In this document: positions 27,020-35,965 of the stretch, one piece after another
Position numbering within the stretch: the first letter of the stretch is position 1
How the letters are laid out: each line of letters begins with the position of its first letter
Assembly: GCF_001184025.1 (NCBI RefSeq)
Contig: NZ_BBYG01000009.1
Coordinates: 560,052-624,051, forward strand
Direction: 5' to 3'
Source of the DNA: Streptomyces maremycinicus
Lineage (GTDB): Bacteria > Actinomycetota > Actinomycetes > Streptomycetales > Streptomycetaceae
Length of the DNA: 64,000 bases
The notes under the pieces: generated by a model
Database searches by the model: none
Told to the model about the DNA's origin: nothing
The model's input: the letters and a program-made list of their open reading frames with translations, nothing else
Position numbers and translations under genes: made by a program

Positions 27020-27500
27020 GATACACGCCCTCGGCGACACGGCGACACGGCGGCCCGCGCCCGCCCCGACGGCGGCCTCCTCGACTTCGGCGAGCGCGAC
27101 CGGTGTCCGCGCGCATCGCGCGGCATGGCCGGGCGCGCGGCCGCCGCCGAGGTGCCGGTGGCCGTGGAGGACGGCCGTCTCCTCGGCGGTGTCACCTTCG
27201 TCCCCGGCGCCGGCCCGATGTCCGGGATCGCGGTCCGCGGCGAGGACGAGATCCGCGTGCCGGCGGTCGACGGGCCTCGCCCGCGGCCGGGGCGCGGGCG
27301 AGGCCCTCGTCCGCGCCCTGCCCCGCCGTGCCCGGGCCGCCAAGGGCCGCACCGCTGTCTTCCCGTCGATCCGGCGCGTGATGTGCGCGGCCCACCGCAT
27401 CCACGAACGTCCGGGTTCCGTCCGCACACCAGTGCTGGACCGGAATCCCCCGCCGGACCGGAGCGATCTCACTCCGATGGCCTGTCAACTGACGCTCTGA
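27020..27500 (+). pseudogene. Decayed GNAT acetyltransferase
   Basis: Two reading frames together resemble one GNAT N-acetyltransferase. Frame A (about 27071-27270) reads 'GRAAAAEVPVAVEDGRLLGG', 'VTFVPGAGPM' and 'GEDEIRVPAVDG'. Frame B (about 27270-27500) continues with the acetyl-CoA loop 'ARGRGAGEALVRAL', 'CAAHRIHERPGSVRTP' and ends at a TGA. The join needs a frameshift near 27270, and several conserved residues are also altered (Glu/Leu changes around 'MLAVD'). No good start codon is visible; the left end is approximate. It ends 11 bp before the first NrdR box. Confidence 0.7.
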
Positions 27501-27510
27501 AACCACCCCG

Positions 27511-27526
27511 ACACAACATCTGGGGG
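27511..27526. promoter_or_regulatory. NrdR box 1
   Basis: ACACAACATCTGGGGG resembles the NrdR box (half-palindrome ACAnnATnT). It lies one of a pair, about 30 bp (three helical turns) from box 2, the arrangement known for NrdR sites upstream of RNR operons in Streptomyces. Confidence 0.75.
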
Positions 27527-27540
27527 TGGCGTGACGGGTG

Positions 27541-27556
27541 AGCACAAGATGTATGC
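27541..27556. promoter_or_regulatory. NrdR box 2, overlapping the probable nrdA -10
   Basis: AGCACAAGATGTATGC is the second NrdR-type box. The embedded TATGCT (27552-27557) could be the -10 element, so NrdR binding here would occlude RNA polymerase. The cobalamin riboswitch starts about 10 bp further on. Confidence 0.75.
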
Positions 27557-27564
27557 TCGTGCTC

Positions 27565-27677
27565 GCTGTCGCCGCAGGGGAATCCGGTGCGAATCCGGAA
27601 CTGTCCCGCAACGGTGTACTTGCGTGCGTCCATACCCGTATGCGCACGCCTGTTCAGTCCGAGGTCCTGCCGACAGC
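27565..27677 (+). ncRNA. Cobalamin (B12) riboswitch of nrdABS
   Basis: The conserved cobalamin aptamer core is present: 'GGGGAATCCGGTGCGAATCC' and 'GAACTGTCCCGCAACGGTG', with a P1 stem formed by GCTGTCG (27565-) and CGACAGC (to 27677). It occupies the nrdA leader, leaving about 135 nt before the GTG start for the expression platform. B12 represses this class Ia RNR operon in S. coelicolor so that the B12-dependent class II enzyme is used instead. A GTGGGCC/GGCCCAC pairing (27725/27782) in the following leader may be part of the switch (inference). Confidence 0.95.
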
Positions 27678-27811
27678 GTGCCCGGCCGTCCGGTCCGGGT
27701 GCCCTGACGTCCGGGTCTCGTGGAGTGGGCCGGTGGACGCGACGCCCCGCGCGCTCGTGTGCCGCCCCCTGCCCTGCGCAAGGCCCACCGCCGAGCGAGG
27801 GAGAGCCCCAC

Positions 27812-30187
27812 GTGACCATCGCGCCAGCCGAGCCGGTTTCCGCCACCGAGCTGGAGACCGACGGTCCCGGTACCGCGTTGCTGCGGACCCTGACCGAGCT
27901 GACCGCCGACCTGCCCGACGCCGACCCCGGCCGGGTCGCCGCCGCCGCCCTGCGCGGCCGGTCCGCCCGGGCCGACGAGGCGGAGCTGCGCGAGCTGGCC
28001 ACGGAGGGGGCCGCGGGCCTGATCTCCGAGGACCCCGCCTACTCGAAGCTGGCCGCCCGGCTGCTGACGATCGGCATCGCCGCGGAGGCCGCCTCCCAGG
28101 GCGTCACCTCGTTCACCGGCTCGGTGGCCGTCGGCCACCGCGAGGGCCTGATCGCCGACCGCACCGCCGAGTTCGTGCGGATCCACGCGGCCCGCCTCGA
28201 CGCGCTGATCGACGAGCACGCCGACGACCGCTTCGGTTACTTCGGGCTCCGTACCCTGCACAGCCGCTATCTGCTGCGGCACCCGATCACCCGCAAGGTC
28301 GTCGAGACGCCCCAGCACTTCCTGCTGCGCGTGGCCTGCGGCCTCGCCGAGGACGACATGCCGCGTTCCGTGGACGAGGTCGCCGCGCTCTACGGGCTGA
28401 TGAGCCGGCTGGACTACCTCCCGTCCTCGCCGACGCTCTTCAACTCCGGTACCCGGCACCCCCAGATGTCGTCCTGCTATCTGCTGGACTCCCCGCTGGA
28501 CGAGCTGGACTCGATCTACGACCGCTACCACCAGGTGGCCCGGCTGTCGAAGCACGCGGGCGGCATCGGGCTGTCGTACTCCCGGATCCGCAGCCGCGGT
28601 TCGCTGATCCGCGGCACCAACGGGCACTCCAACGGCATCGTGCCGTTCCTGAAGACGCTGGACGCCTCGGTCGCCGCGGTGAACCAGGGCGGCCGGCGCA
28701 AGGGTGCGGCCGCGGTGTACCTGGAGACCTGGCACTCCGACATCGAGGAGTTCCTGGAGCTGCGGGACAACACCGGTGAGGACGCCCGCCGGACGCACAA
28801 CCTGAACCTCGCGCACTGGATCCCGGACGAGTTCATGCGCCGGGTCAACGCCGACGCCCCGTGGTCGCTGTTCTCCCCCGCCGACGTGCCCGAGCTCGTC
28901 GACCTGTGGGGCGAGGAGTTCGACGCGGCCTACCGTTCGGCCGAGGCGAAGGGGCTGGCGAAGAAGACCATCCCCGCCCGGGACCTGTACGGCCGCATGA
29001 TGCGCACCCTCGCGCAGACCGGCAACGGCTGGATGACCTTCAAGGACGCGGCCAACCGCACCGCCAACCAGACGGCCGAGCCGGGCCACGTCGTGCACTC
29101 CTCCAACCTCTGCACGGAGATCCTGGAGGTCACCGACGACGGCGAGACGGCGGTCTGCAACCTGGGCTCGGTGAACCTCGGCGCGTTCGTCGACACGGCG
29201 GCCGGCACGATCGACTGGGAGCGGCTGGACGACACCGTCCGCACGGCCGTCACCTTCCTCGACCGGGTCGTCGACATCAACTTCTACCCGACCGACCAGG
29301 CGGGCCGTTCCAACGCCCGCTGGCGGCCGGTCGGCCTGGGCGCGATGGGCCTCCAGGACGTCTTCTTCAAGCTGCGGCTGCCCTTCGACTCGGCCGAGGC
29401 GAAGGCGCTGTCCACCCGTATCGCCGAGCGCGTCATGCTCGCCGCGTACGAGGCCTCCGCCGCCCTGGCCGAGCGCAACGGCCCGCTGCCGGCCTGGGAG
29501 AAGACCCGTACGGCCAGGGGCGTGCTGCACCCGGACCACTACGGCGTGGAGTTCACCTGGCCCGAGCGCTGGGCGGCGCTGCGCGAGCGGATCGCGAGGA
29601 CGGGCATGCGCAACTCGCTGCTGCTCGCCATCGCGCCGACCGCCACCATCGCGTCCATCGCGGGCGTGTACGAGTGCATCGAGCCGCAGGTGTCCAACCT
29701 GTTCAAGCGCGAGACGCTGTCCGGCGAGTTCCTCCAGGTCAACTCCTACCTGGTGCGGGACCTCAAGGAGCTCGGTGTCTGGGACGCCCGCACCCGTGAG
29801 GCGCTGCGCGAGTCCAGCGGCTCGGTGCAGGACTTCGCCTGGATCCCGGCGGACGTGCGCGCCCTGTACCGCACGGCGTGGGAGATCCCGCAGCGCGGCC
29901 TGATCGACATGGCCGCCGCCCGCACCCCGTACCTGGACCAGGCCCAGTCCCTGAACCTGTTCCTGGAGACGCCGACCATCGGCAAGCTCTCCTCGATGTA
30001 CGCGTACGCCTGGAAGTCGGGCCTGAAGACGACGTACTACCTGCGTTCCCGCCCGGCGACCCGGATCGCCCGCGCGGCCCAGGCCCAGGCGCAGCCCGAG
30101 AAGACCCTCCCCGTCCAGCAGGTGACCGAGCCCGACGCCGTCGCCTGCTCCCTTGAGAACCCCGAGTCCTGCGAGGCCTGCCAGTGA
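27812..30187 (+). CDS. nrdA: Class Ia ribonucleotide reductase, large subunit
   Basis: 791 residues. It reduces ribonucleoside diphosphates to deoxyribonucleotides. Active-site residues are seen: Cys222 in 'QMSSCYLL', N-x-C-x-E in 'SSNLCTEI', the third Cys in 'VCNLGSVNLG', the radical-transfer Tyr pair in 'KTTYYLRSR', and the C-terminal redox pair in 'SCEACQ'. The first 65 residues align in length with an ATP-cone, but the V-x-K-R-d-G hairpin that starts a functional cone is absent. GTG 27812 follows GAGGGAGAG. It is first gene of nrdABS, under NrdR and riboswitch control. Confidence 0.95.
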   Translation: MTIAPAEPVSATELETDGPGTALLRTLTELTADLPDADPGRVAAAALRGRSARADEAELRELATEGAAGLISEDPAYSKLAARLLTIGIAAEAASQGVTSFTGSVAVGHREGLIADRTAEFVRIHAARLDALIDEHADDRFGYFGLRTLHSRYLLRHPITRKVVETPQHFLLRVACGLAEDDMPRSVDEVAALYGLMSRLDYLPSSPTLFNSGTRHPQMSSCYLLDSPLDELDSIYDRYHQVARLSKHAGGIGLSYSRIRSRGSLIRGTNGHSNGIVPFLKTLDASVAAVNQGGRRKGAAAVYLETWHSDIEEFLELRDNTGEDARRTHNLNLAHWIPDEFMRRVNADAPWSLFSPADVPELVDLWGEEFDAAYRSAEAKGLAKKTIPARDLYGRMMRTLAQTGNGWMTFKDAANRTANQTAEPGHVVHSSNLCTEILEVTDDGETAVCNLGSVNLGAFVDTAAGTIDWERLDDTVRTAVTFLDRVVDINFYPTDQAGRSNARWRPVGLGAMGLQDVFFKLRLPFDSAEAKALSTRIAERVMLAAYEASAALAERNGPLPAWEKTRTARGVLHPDHYGVEFTWPERWAALRERIARTGMRNSLLLAIAPTATIASIAGVYECIEPQVSNLFKRETLSGEFLQVNSYLVRDLKELGVWDARTREALRESSGSVQDFAWIPADVRALYRTAWEIPQRGLIDMAAARTPYLDQAQSLNLFLETPTIGKLSSMYAYAWKSGLKTTYYLRSRPATRIARAAQAQAQPEKTLPVQQVTEPDAVACSLENPESCEACQ

Positions 30188-31215
30188 TGACCAGCGAAGC
30201 CAAGGCTGCACCGCCCAAGAACCTGCTCGACCCCGGCTTCGAGCTGACCCTGCGCCCGATGCGCTACCCGGACTTCTACGAGCGCTACCGGGACGCCATC
30301 AAGAACACCTGGACCGTCGAGGAGGTCGACCTCCACTCGGACGTCGCCGACCTGGCGAAGCTGTCCGAGGGTGAGCAGCACATGATCGGCCGGCTGGTCG
30401 CGTTCTTCGCGACGGGCGACTCGATCGTGGCGAACAACCTCGTGCTGACGCTGTACAAGCACATCAACTCCCCCGAGGCCCGCCTCTACCTGTCGAGGCA
30501 GCTCTTCGAGGAGGCCGTCCACGTCCAGTTCTATCTGACGCTCCTGGACACCTACCTCCCGGACCCGGAGGACCGCGCGGCCGCCTTCGACGCGGTGGAG
30601 AACATCCCCTCCATCCGCGAGAAGGCCGAGTTCTGCTTCAAGTGGATCAACGAGGTCGAGAAGCTGGACCGGCTGGAGACCAAGGCCGACCGCCGCCGCT
30701 TCCTGCTCAACCTGATCTGCTTCGCCGCGTGCATCGAGGGCCTGTTCTTCTACGGCGCCTTCGCGTACGTCTACTGGTTCCGCAGCCGGGGTCTGCTGCA
30801 CGGCCTCGCCACGGGCACCAACTGGGTGTTCCGTGACGAGACGATGCACATGAGCTTCGCCTTCGAGGTGGTGGACACCGTCCGCAAGGAGGAGCCGGAC
30901 CTCTTCGACGACCGGCTCCAGGAGGAGGTGACCGCCATGCTGCGGGAGGCCGTGGAGGCCGAGCTCCAGTTCGGGCGCGACCTGTGCGGTGAGGGGCTGC
31001 CGGGCATGAACACCGACTCGATGCGGCAGTACCTCGAGTGCGTCGCCGACCAGCGTCTGTCGCGGCTCGGGTTCGCCCCGGTGTACGGCTCGGAGAACCC
31101 CTTCTCCTTCATGGAGCTCCAGGGTGTTCAGGAGCTGACCAACTTCTTCGAGCGCCGTCCGTCGGCGTACCAGGTCGCGGTGGAGGGCTCCGTCGACCTG
31201 GACGAGGACTTCTGA
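30187..31215 (+). CDS. nrdB: Class Ia ribonucleotide reductase, small subunit
   Basis: 342 residues, the radical-generating subunit. Metal ligands and radical Tyr are visible: Asp78 ('FATGDSIVANN'), Glu109 and His112, and Tyr116 in 'FEEAVHVQFY'; the second ligand set is in 'CIEGLFFYG' and 'FRDETMHMSF'. Tyr at the radical position places it in class Ia, unlike Phe in class Ic. The C-terminal acidic/aromatic tail 'SVDLDEDF' is the NrdA-docking peptide. The start ATG overlaps the nrdA stop (TGATG); the preceding GTG is an alternative. Confidence 0.96.
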   Translation: MTSEAKAAPPKNLLDPGFELTLRPMRYPDFYERYRDAIKNTWTVEEVDLHSDVADLAKLSEGEQHMIGRLVAFFATGDSIVANNLVLTLYKHINSPEARLYLSRQLFEEAVHVQFYLTLLDTYLPDPEDRAAAFDAVENIPSIREKAEFCFKWINEVEKLDRLETKADRRRFLLNLICFAACIEGLFFYGAFAYVYWFRSRGLLHGLATGTNWVFRDETMHMSFAFEVVDTVRKEEPDLFDDRLQEEVTAMLREAVEAELQFGRDLCGEGLPGMNTDSMRQYLECVADQRLSRLGFAPVYGSENPFSFMELQGVQELTNFFERRPSAYQVAVEGSVDLDEDF

Positions 31216-31370
31216 CCCTCCCTCTCGCCCCGGGCCTCCTGGGCCTCCCTGATCTGCCGGTCGGCGCGCCGGTCGCGCACGACGCCGAGCGCGGACGGGA
31301 GGACCAGGAGGACGAGGATCCCGAGGACCATGAGCATTCCGATGAGGCCTTCGATCTGGTTCGTGTTCAT
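31128..31370 (-). CDS. Small single-helix membrane protein, antisense to nrdB end
   Basis: An 80-residue candidate: 'MNTNQIEGLIGMLMVLGILV' begins a single strong membrane helix (about 9-31), followed by a charged cytosolic tail 'VRDRRADRQIREAQEARGE'. The 3' 88 bp run antisense to the end of nrdB, and the 5' end faces nrdS across 93 bp. The clean topology, basic stop-transfer and third-position GC fit a real gene, but I know no family. It would have to be expressed against the nrd transcript. Confidence 0.5.
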   Translation of the reverse strand: MNTNQIEGLIGMLMVLGILVLLVLPSALGVVRDRRADRQIREAQEARGEREGQKSSSRSTEPSTATWYADGRRSKKLVSS

Positions 31371-31463
31371 GGACACCAGTGTCGTGCGGAACGCTCCTGA
31401 CCGTGAGTGGCAGGACTGCCGCACACCTTCAAATTCCTGCCACTTCGGGTGCACACTGGCAGC

Positions 31464-32432
31464 ATGCTGAACAACGTGGCCGCCGTCCTCGTCGACGGCG
31501 TGCATCCTTTCGAACTCGGCGTCGTCTGCGAGGTCTTCGGCCTCGACCGCAGCGACGAGGGACTGCCGGTGTACGACTTCGCCGTGGTGTCGGCGGAGGG
31601 CCCGGTGCTGGGCACCCACGTCGGCGGGCTGACCGTGTCCACGCCGTACGGCCTGGACCGGCTGGACGAGGCCGACCTGATCGCCGTACCGGCCGCGGAC
31701 GCGAACATCGACCGCGCGTACCCGCCCGAGCTGCTCGACGCGCTGCGCCGGGCCGTGGACCGCGGCGCCCGGGTCCTCAGCGTCTGCTCCGGGGTGTTCG
31801 TGCTGGGCGCCGCGGGGCTGCTCGACGGCCGGCGCTGCGCCGCGCACTGGCGGCACGCGGACGTGCTGGCCCGCCGCTACCCGCGGACCGCCGTGGAGCC
31901 GGACGTGCTCTACGTCGACGAGGACCCGGTGATCACCTCGGCCGGCACGGCCGCCGGGATCGACGCCTGTCTGCACCTGGTCCGCAAGGAGCAGGGCCCC
32001 GAGGTCGCCAACCGGATCGCCCGGCGGATGGTGGTGCCACCGCACCGGGACGGCGGGCAGGCCCAGTACATCGAGCGGCCGCTGCCCCGGTCGCGGTGCG
32101 ACACCGTCGGCGAGGTGCTCGCGTGGATGGAGCAGCACCTCGACGAGGAGGTCACGGTGGAGCAGCTCGCCGAGCGTGCCCACATGTCACCGCGCACCTT
32201 CGCCCGCCGTTTCCAGCAGGAGACGGGTACCACCCCCTACCGCTGGCTGCTGCGCCAGCGGGTGCTGCTGGCACAGCACCTGCTGGAGGCGACGGACGAG
32301 ACGGTGGACGCGATCGCCTGGCGGGCCGGCTTCGGCACGGCCGGCGCCCTGCGCCACCAGTTCGTGCAGGCGCTGGGTACCTCCCCCAACGCCTACCGGC
32401 GCACGTTCCGCGGCCCGCAGGCCGCCGCCTGA
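31464..32432 (+). CDS. nrdS: AraC-type regulator NrdS
   Basis: 322 residues. The N-terminal two thirds is a DJ-1/PfpI (glutamine amidotransferase-like) domain: 'NNVAAVLVDGVHPFELGVVC' and 'ARVLSVCSGVFVLGAAGLLD', with Cys in the nucleophile-elbow position. The C-terminal AraC double HTH covers about 220-315 ('LAERAHMSPRTFARRFQQET' and 'IAWRAGFGTAGALRHQF'). It is the third gene of nrdABS in S. coelicolor; its target is uncertain. ATG 31464 lies 248 bp after nrdB, so a separate promoter is possible. Confidence 0.9.
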   Translation: MLNNVAAVLVDGVHPFELGVVCEVFGLDRSDEGLPVYDFAVVSAEGPVLGTHVGGLTVSTPYGLDRLDEADLIAVPAADANIDRAYPPELLDALRRAVDRGARVLSVCSGVFVLGAAGLLDGRRCAAHWRHADVLARRYPRTAVEPDVLYVDEDPVITSAGTAAGIDACLHLVRKEQGPEVANRIARRMVVPPHRDGGQAQYIERPLPRSRCDTVGEVLAWMEQHLDEEVTVEQLAERAHMSPRTFARRFQQETGTTPYRWLLRQRVLLAQHLLEATDETVDAIAWRAGFGTAGALRHQFVQALGTSPNAYRRTFRGPQAAA

Positions 32433-32442
32433 GCCGCGGCTC

Positions 32443-33813
32443 TCACCCGGGTACGGCCCGCAGCAGCAGCCGTCGCGGCCGCAGCGTGATGCCGATGTGC
32501 GTCCGGTTGTCGGAGCCCGGCGCCGCCTCGAAGCGGAACGCGGACGCCACCACCGCGGCGATCAGTGTCAGCTCCGCCATCGAGAAGTGGTCGCTCGGGC
32601 ACTTCCGGTTGCCGACGCCGAACGGCGTCATGGCGTACTTCGGCACCTCCGGGGAGCGGCCGGGCAGCCAGCGGTCGGGATCGAACTCCGTGTGCCGCTC
32701 GTAGGACCGCGGATCGCGCTGCACGGCGTACGGGCTGTAGACGATGTCGGCGCCCGCAGGAATGCGGTAGCCGCCGAGCTCGGTCTCGGTCACCGCGCGC
32801 CGCGTCAATATCCACACCGCTGGATACAACCGCATGGTCTCGACGACGACATTGGCGGTGTGCTGGAGCTTTCGGACGTCGCCGAATGCGACCGGCCGGT
32901 CACCGGCGACGCTTTTCACCTCTTCGCGGATCTTGTCCACCAGGTGGGGGTGCTCGGTGAGGACATGGAGCAGGGACATCACCACGGAGCCTGCTGTTTC
33001 GCTGCCCGGGGTGAGTATCGCGATGACCTGGTCGTGGATCTCCTGTTCCCCGATCGGTTCGCCATTCTCGTCCTTCGCCTCCAGCAAAGCCGTCAGCAAA
33101 TCGTTCGGCTTTTGACCGGATGCGCGGCGGTCGGCGATGATCTCGTCCACCAGCCGATGCAGATCGGCCAGCGCCCGGTTGAATTCGCGGTTGGCCGGAA
33201 TCGGTACCCGATAAAGCGGACCGAGGGGCACCACCATGCGCTGGTACATACCGGCGAACAGGGTGGCGAGCGCGGAGGTGATGCGCTCGGACCGGGCGTC
33301 CATATAGCTGCCGCGCATCAGGCAGCGGGCCGAGATGCGCACGGACACCCGGAAGGACTCCGCGGTGACGTCGAGGACCTCGCCCTGCCGCCAGCGCTCG
33401 ACGAGCGCGTGCGCCTCCTCCTCCATGATCGGCCCGTAGCCGGGGATGGCGTCGAGCCGGAACGCGGGCTGGATCGTGCGCCGCTGGCGGCGGTGCAGCG
33501 GGCCGTTGGCCGTGGCCACGCCCTCCTTGCCGAGCAGGCTCTCCAGGGACTCCCACAGGGGCCCCGAGATGATGAAGTCCGGGCTGAGCGCCAGGGCGCC
33601 GGTGAGTTCCGGCGCGGTGACGGCGTACACCGTCTTGGGGCCGAGCCTGAGGCGGACGATGTCGCCGTGGTCGCGGAGCCGGGCCAGGAAGGCCAGCGGG
33701 TCACGGGCCAGCTTCCAGCCGTGTCCGAGGAACGGCACCCTGCCACCGGCCAACGGTGGCTCACGCAGTTCGGGCGACGCGGGGGTCGCGGGTTTCACCG
33801 ACTCGACGGTCAT
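32443..33813 (-). CDS. cyp170A1: Cytochrome P450 CYP170A1-type, albaflavenone synthase
   Basis: 456 residues. Heme loop '[20 protein letters not shown]' with the thiolate Cys, ExxR in '[10 protein letters not shown]', PERF-like 'FDPDRW', and I-helix '[12 protein letters not shown]' (Glu-Thr retained). In S. coelicolor CYP170A1 oxidises epi-isozizaene via albaflavenols to albaflavenone and also has a moonlighting farnesene synthase activity. The ATG overlaps the terpene synthase stop by 4 bp, so the pair is translationally coupled. It is convergent with nrdS, separated by only 10 bp. Confidence 0.93.
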   Translation of the reverse strand: MTVESVKPATPASPELREPPLAGGRVPFLGHGWKLARDPLAFLARLRDHGDIVRLRLGPKTVYAVTAPELTGALALSPDFIISGPLWESLESLLGKEGVATANGPLHRRQRRTIQPAFRLDAIPGYGPIMEEEAHALVERWRQGEVLDVTAESFRVSVRISARCLMRGSYMDARSERITSALATLFAGMYQRMVVPLGPLYRVPIPANREFNRALADLHRLVDEIIADRRASGQKPNDLLTALLEAKDENGEPIGEQEIHDQVIAILTPGSETAGSVVMSLLHVLTEHPHLVDKIREEVKSVAGDRPVAFGDVRKLQHTANVVVETMRLYPAVWILTRRAVTETELGGYRIPAGADIVYSPYAVQRDPRSYERHTEFDPDRWLPGRSPEVPKYAMTPFGVGNRKCPSDHFSMAELTLIAAVVASAFRFEAAPGSDNRTHIGITLRPRRLLLRAVPG

Positions 33814-34907
33814 TTCTCACCTGCCGCTTCGTTGTTGACGTACGGGGGCGTGGACCGGTCGTCCCAGCTGTCGACCATGTATCGGCCGGACTCGTGGTGG
33901 AACCAGTAGACGGAACTGAACCAGTTCCGCATATTGCCGAGGCAGGACCGCACGGCGGCGCCCAGCCGATTTCCGCGGACCGTCCCGTCGGCGAGCCGGT
34001 CGGCGAGGAGCAGGACTTCCTGTTCGACGACGAGAAACTCGGAAATGCATTCCTCGACGCGTCGCCTGACTTCCTCCACCGCCTCTTCGAGGGTCAGCCC
34101 ATGATGGGTGATGAGACTGATCCCGAGATTGTGTACCTCATCGCCCGCTATTTCCTTGGGAAGCGAGCAGAGGTCGTTGTACCAGGCGGCGAATTCCTGA
34201 CTCAGCAGCGCCGCGCGGCGAAATGCGGGGTGTTTCCTCACCGGGTCCGGGAGTTCTTGTCCCGCGCTCGGCTCGAGCAGGTCGGTCCAGATCCAGTGTG
34301 CGAAGGTGAGCCGACGCAGCGCCAGATATTCCTCGACCCCTGGAACGCGCCCTTCGATTCGGTTGTGGAATTCACGGTCGTACGCGTCGATCACGGCGTG
34401 GAAGTGCCGGACGAACCGGGCGTTCCAGGTGCCGGGAAGGAAGGAGTGCAGCCGGCCCACGCTGTCCGCGAGCCCGGCGACCAGCGGATCCGGGTGACGC
34501 AGATGGTCCGCGGGCGAGTCCAGGGCCGCATGCAAGCGGAACCTGAGCCGCCGCCAGGAGGACGTACGGCCGTGCACGACGTCACGGTCGTGCCGGTCGT
34601 CCCAGACGAAGAACCACGCGCTGTAGTCGGCGATGGCCTGCATGACCTCGTCGGGTGCGCCGAGGTAGAAGCCCGCCATCAGGTCGGTGTAGCAAAGTCC
34701 GTCGGCATATTCTGCGACCTTGTCCGCCGGCATCAGGCGCATTTCCAGCAGCCAGGAGCGCGTCCTCTCCTGCAACTGAGGCCAATACGGATGCAGTTGC
34801 CGGGAAAACGCCGCCTCGATGACCGGAAGAGAGAGCGAGGGAGGGACCGCGGGCGCGGTCACCGTCGCTGTGGTGCTGTATGTGGTGCTGTATGGGAAAG
34901 CTGGCAC
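33810..34907 (-). CDS. cyc1: Epi-isozizaene synthase (sesquiterpene cyclase)
   Basis: 365 residues, a class I terpene cyclase that converts farnesyl diphosphate to epi-isozizaene. The aspartate-rich motif '[10 protein letters not shown]' is at about 101-110, and the Mg-binding triad motif '[16 protein letters not shown]' at about 242-257. The C-terminal '[20 protein letters not shown]' matches the S. coelicolor enzyme as I recall it. The GTG at 34907 follows GAGAGGGG. A Thr/Ser-rich N-terminus of about 20 residues is less conserved. First gene of the two-gene albaflavenone operon. Confidence 0.95.
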   Translation of the reverse strand: MPAFPYSTTYSTTATVTAPAVPPSLSLPVIEAAFSRQLHPYWPQLQERTRSWLLEMRLMPADKVAEYADGLCYTDLMAGFYLGAPDEVMQAIADYSAWFFVWDDRHDRDVVHGRTSSWRRLRFRLHAALDSPADHLRHPDPLVAGLADSVGRLHSFLPGTWNARFVRHFHAVIDAYDREFHNRIEGRVPGVEEYLALRRLTFAHWIWTDLLEPSAGQELPDPVRKHPAFRRAALLSQEFAAWYNDLCSLPKEIAGDEVHNLGISLITHHGLTLEEAVEEVRRRVEECISEFLVVEQEVLLLADRLADGTVRGNRLGAAVRSCLGNMRNWFSSVYWFHHESGRYMVDSWDDRSTPPYVNNEAAGEK

Positions 34908-35138
34908 GGACAACCCCTCTCAGCCGCCAGTGGGCACACACCCCTCCCCCCGTGCCGGGCGTGCGCCGTTGCGTATCCCCGCACTTCCCATTCAGCACTA
35001 CAACTGACCGTTCTGGGAACGGATTTGCTTCATTCACCACCCCAACATGCCGAGAATCCACCCCCACGTGACTGGTTACGGATCAGCAGATGTGCAGTAG
35101 ATGTGCGTAAGCGATCGAACGTCCGTCGGACACACGAA

Positions 35139-35175
35139 CGACGCCCGGCCGGGGGGATCCCGGCCGGGCGTCGTC
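35139..35175. terminator. Terminator after peptide deformylase gene
   Basis: CGACGCCCGGCCGGG (from 35139) pairs with CCCGGCCGGGCGTCG (to about 35175) with a tight loop. It lies just beyond the def stop on the minus strand. Confidence 0.8.
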
Positions 35176-35190
35176 GTGCTGCGGGTGGGC

Positions 35191-35841
35191 TCAGTCGTTC
35201 GCGACCACGGGATAACGGGGCTCGTTCTCGGCCATCTGCCGCAGGGCGTCCTTGCGTTCACGCTTGGACAGGCGGTCGATGTAGAGGTACCCGTACAGGT
35301 GGTCGGTCTCGTGCTGCAAACACCGAGCGAAGTATCCGGTGCCGCGCACCTTGATCGGGTTGCCCTTCTCGTCCTGCCCGGTCACCTCGGCGTAGTCGGG
35401 ACGGGCCAGCGGCGCGTAGGCAGTGGGCACCGACAGGCAGCCCTCGTTGCTGTCGTCCAGCCGGCGCCTCTCGGCGGGCAGTTCGACCAGCTTCGGGTTG
35501 CACACGACGCCGGTGTGCCGGGCGCCCTCGTCGTCCGGGCAGTCGTAGACGAAGACCTTCAGGTCCACGCCGATCTGGTTGGCGGCCAGACCCACGCCCT
35601 CGGCGGTGTGCTGCGAGGCGAACATGTCCGCGACCAGCTGCCGCAGCTCCTCGCCGAACTCGGTGACGTCCTTGCACTCCTTGTGCAGCACCGGGTTCCC
35701 GACGACGGTGATCGGCCGCGAGGTGCCGGCCTCACGCCATGCCAGCTCGCGCGCCTCCGCCTCCTCGGTGTCGATGACGAAGCCCTCGTCGTCCACGGGG
35801 AGCACGCCCGCGTGCTGCTGATCGGTGTCCTGCTGGGCCAT
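35191..35841 (-). CDS. def: Peptide deformylase
   Basis: 216 residues. It removes the N-formyl group from nascent proteins. The three PDF motifs are present: '[10 protein letters not shown]', 'EGCLSVP' (metal-ligand Cys) and 'QHETDHLYG' (the HExDH metal site). The N-terminus extends about 45 residues beyond the E. coli enzyme with an acidic stretch, common in actinobacterial paralogues. A monocistronic gene with its own terminator. Confidence 0.95.
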   Translation of the reverse strand: MAQQDTDQQHAGVLPVDDEGFVIDTEEAEARELAWREAGTSRPITVVGNPVLHKECKDVTEFGEELRQLVADMFASQHTAEGVGLAANQIGVDLKVFVYDCPDDEGARHTGVVCNPKLVELPAERRRLDDSNEGCLSVPTAYAPLARPDYAEVTGQDEKGNPIKVRGTGYFARCLQHETDHLYGYLYIDRLSKRERKDALRQMAENEPRYPVVAND

Positions 35842-35965
35842 GACCGACGATGCCTTCCTCAAACAGACAGGGGGTGAATGCTCGATACAGGGTACGGGCA
35901 GCGCGCCCCCTCGGGGGCGGGGGGAACGGCGCGACCAGCCACGACGAACAGGCGACCGAAAGCGG

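Noticed and set aside
23260..27500. Mobile element or genomic island around the NTPase
   Set aside because: No transposase, integrase, terminal repeats or tRNA junction is visible; only a tandem repeat and a pseudogene.
30184..30186. GTG one codon upstream as the nrdB start
   Set aside because: Possible, but the ATG at 30187 overlapping the nrdA stop (TGATG) is the simpler coupled start; the difference is one residue.
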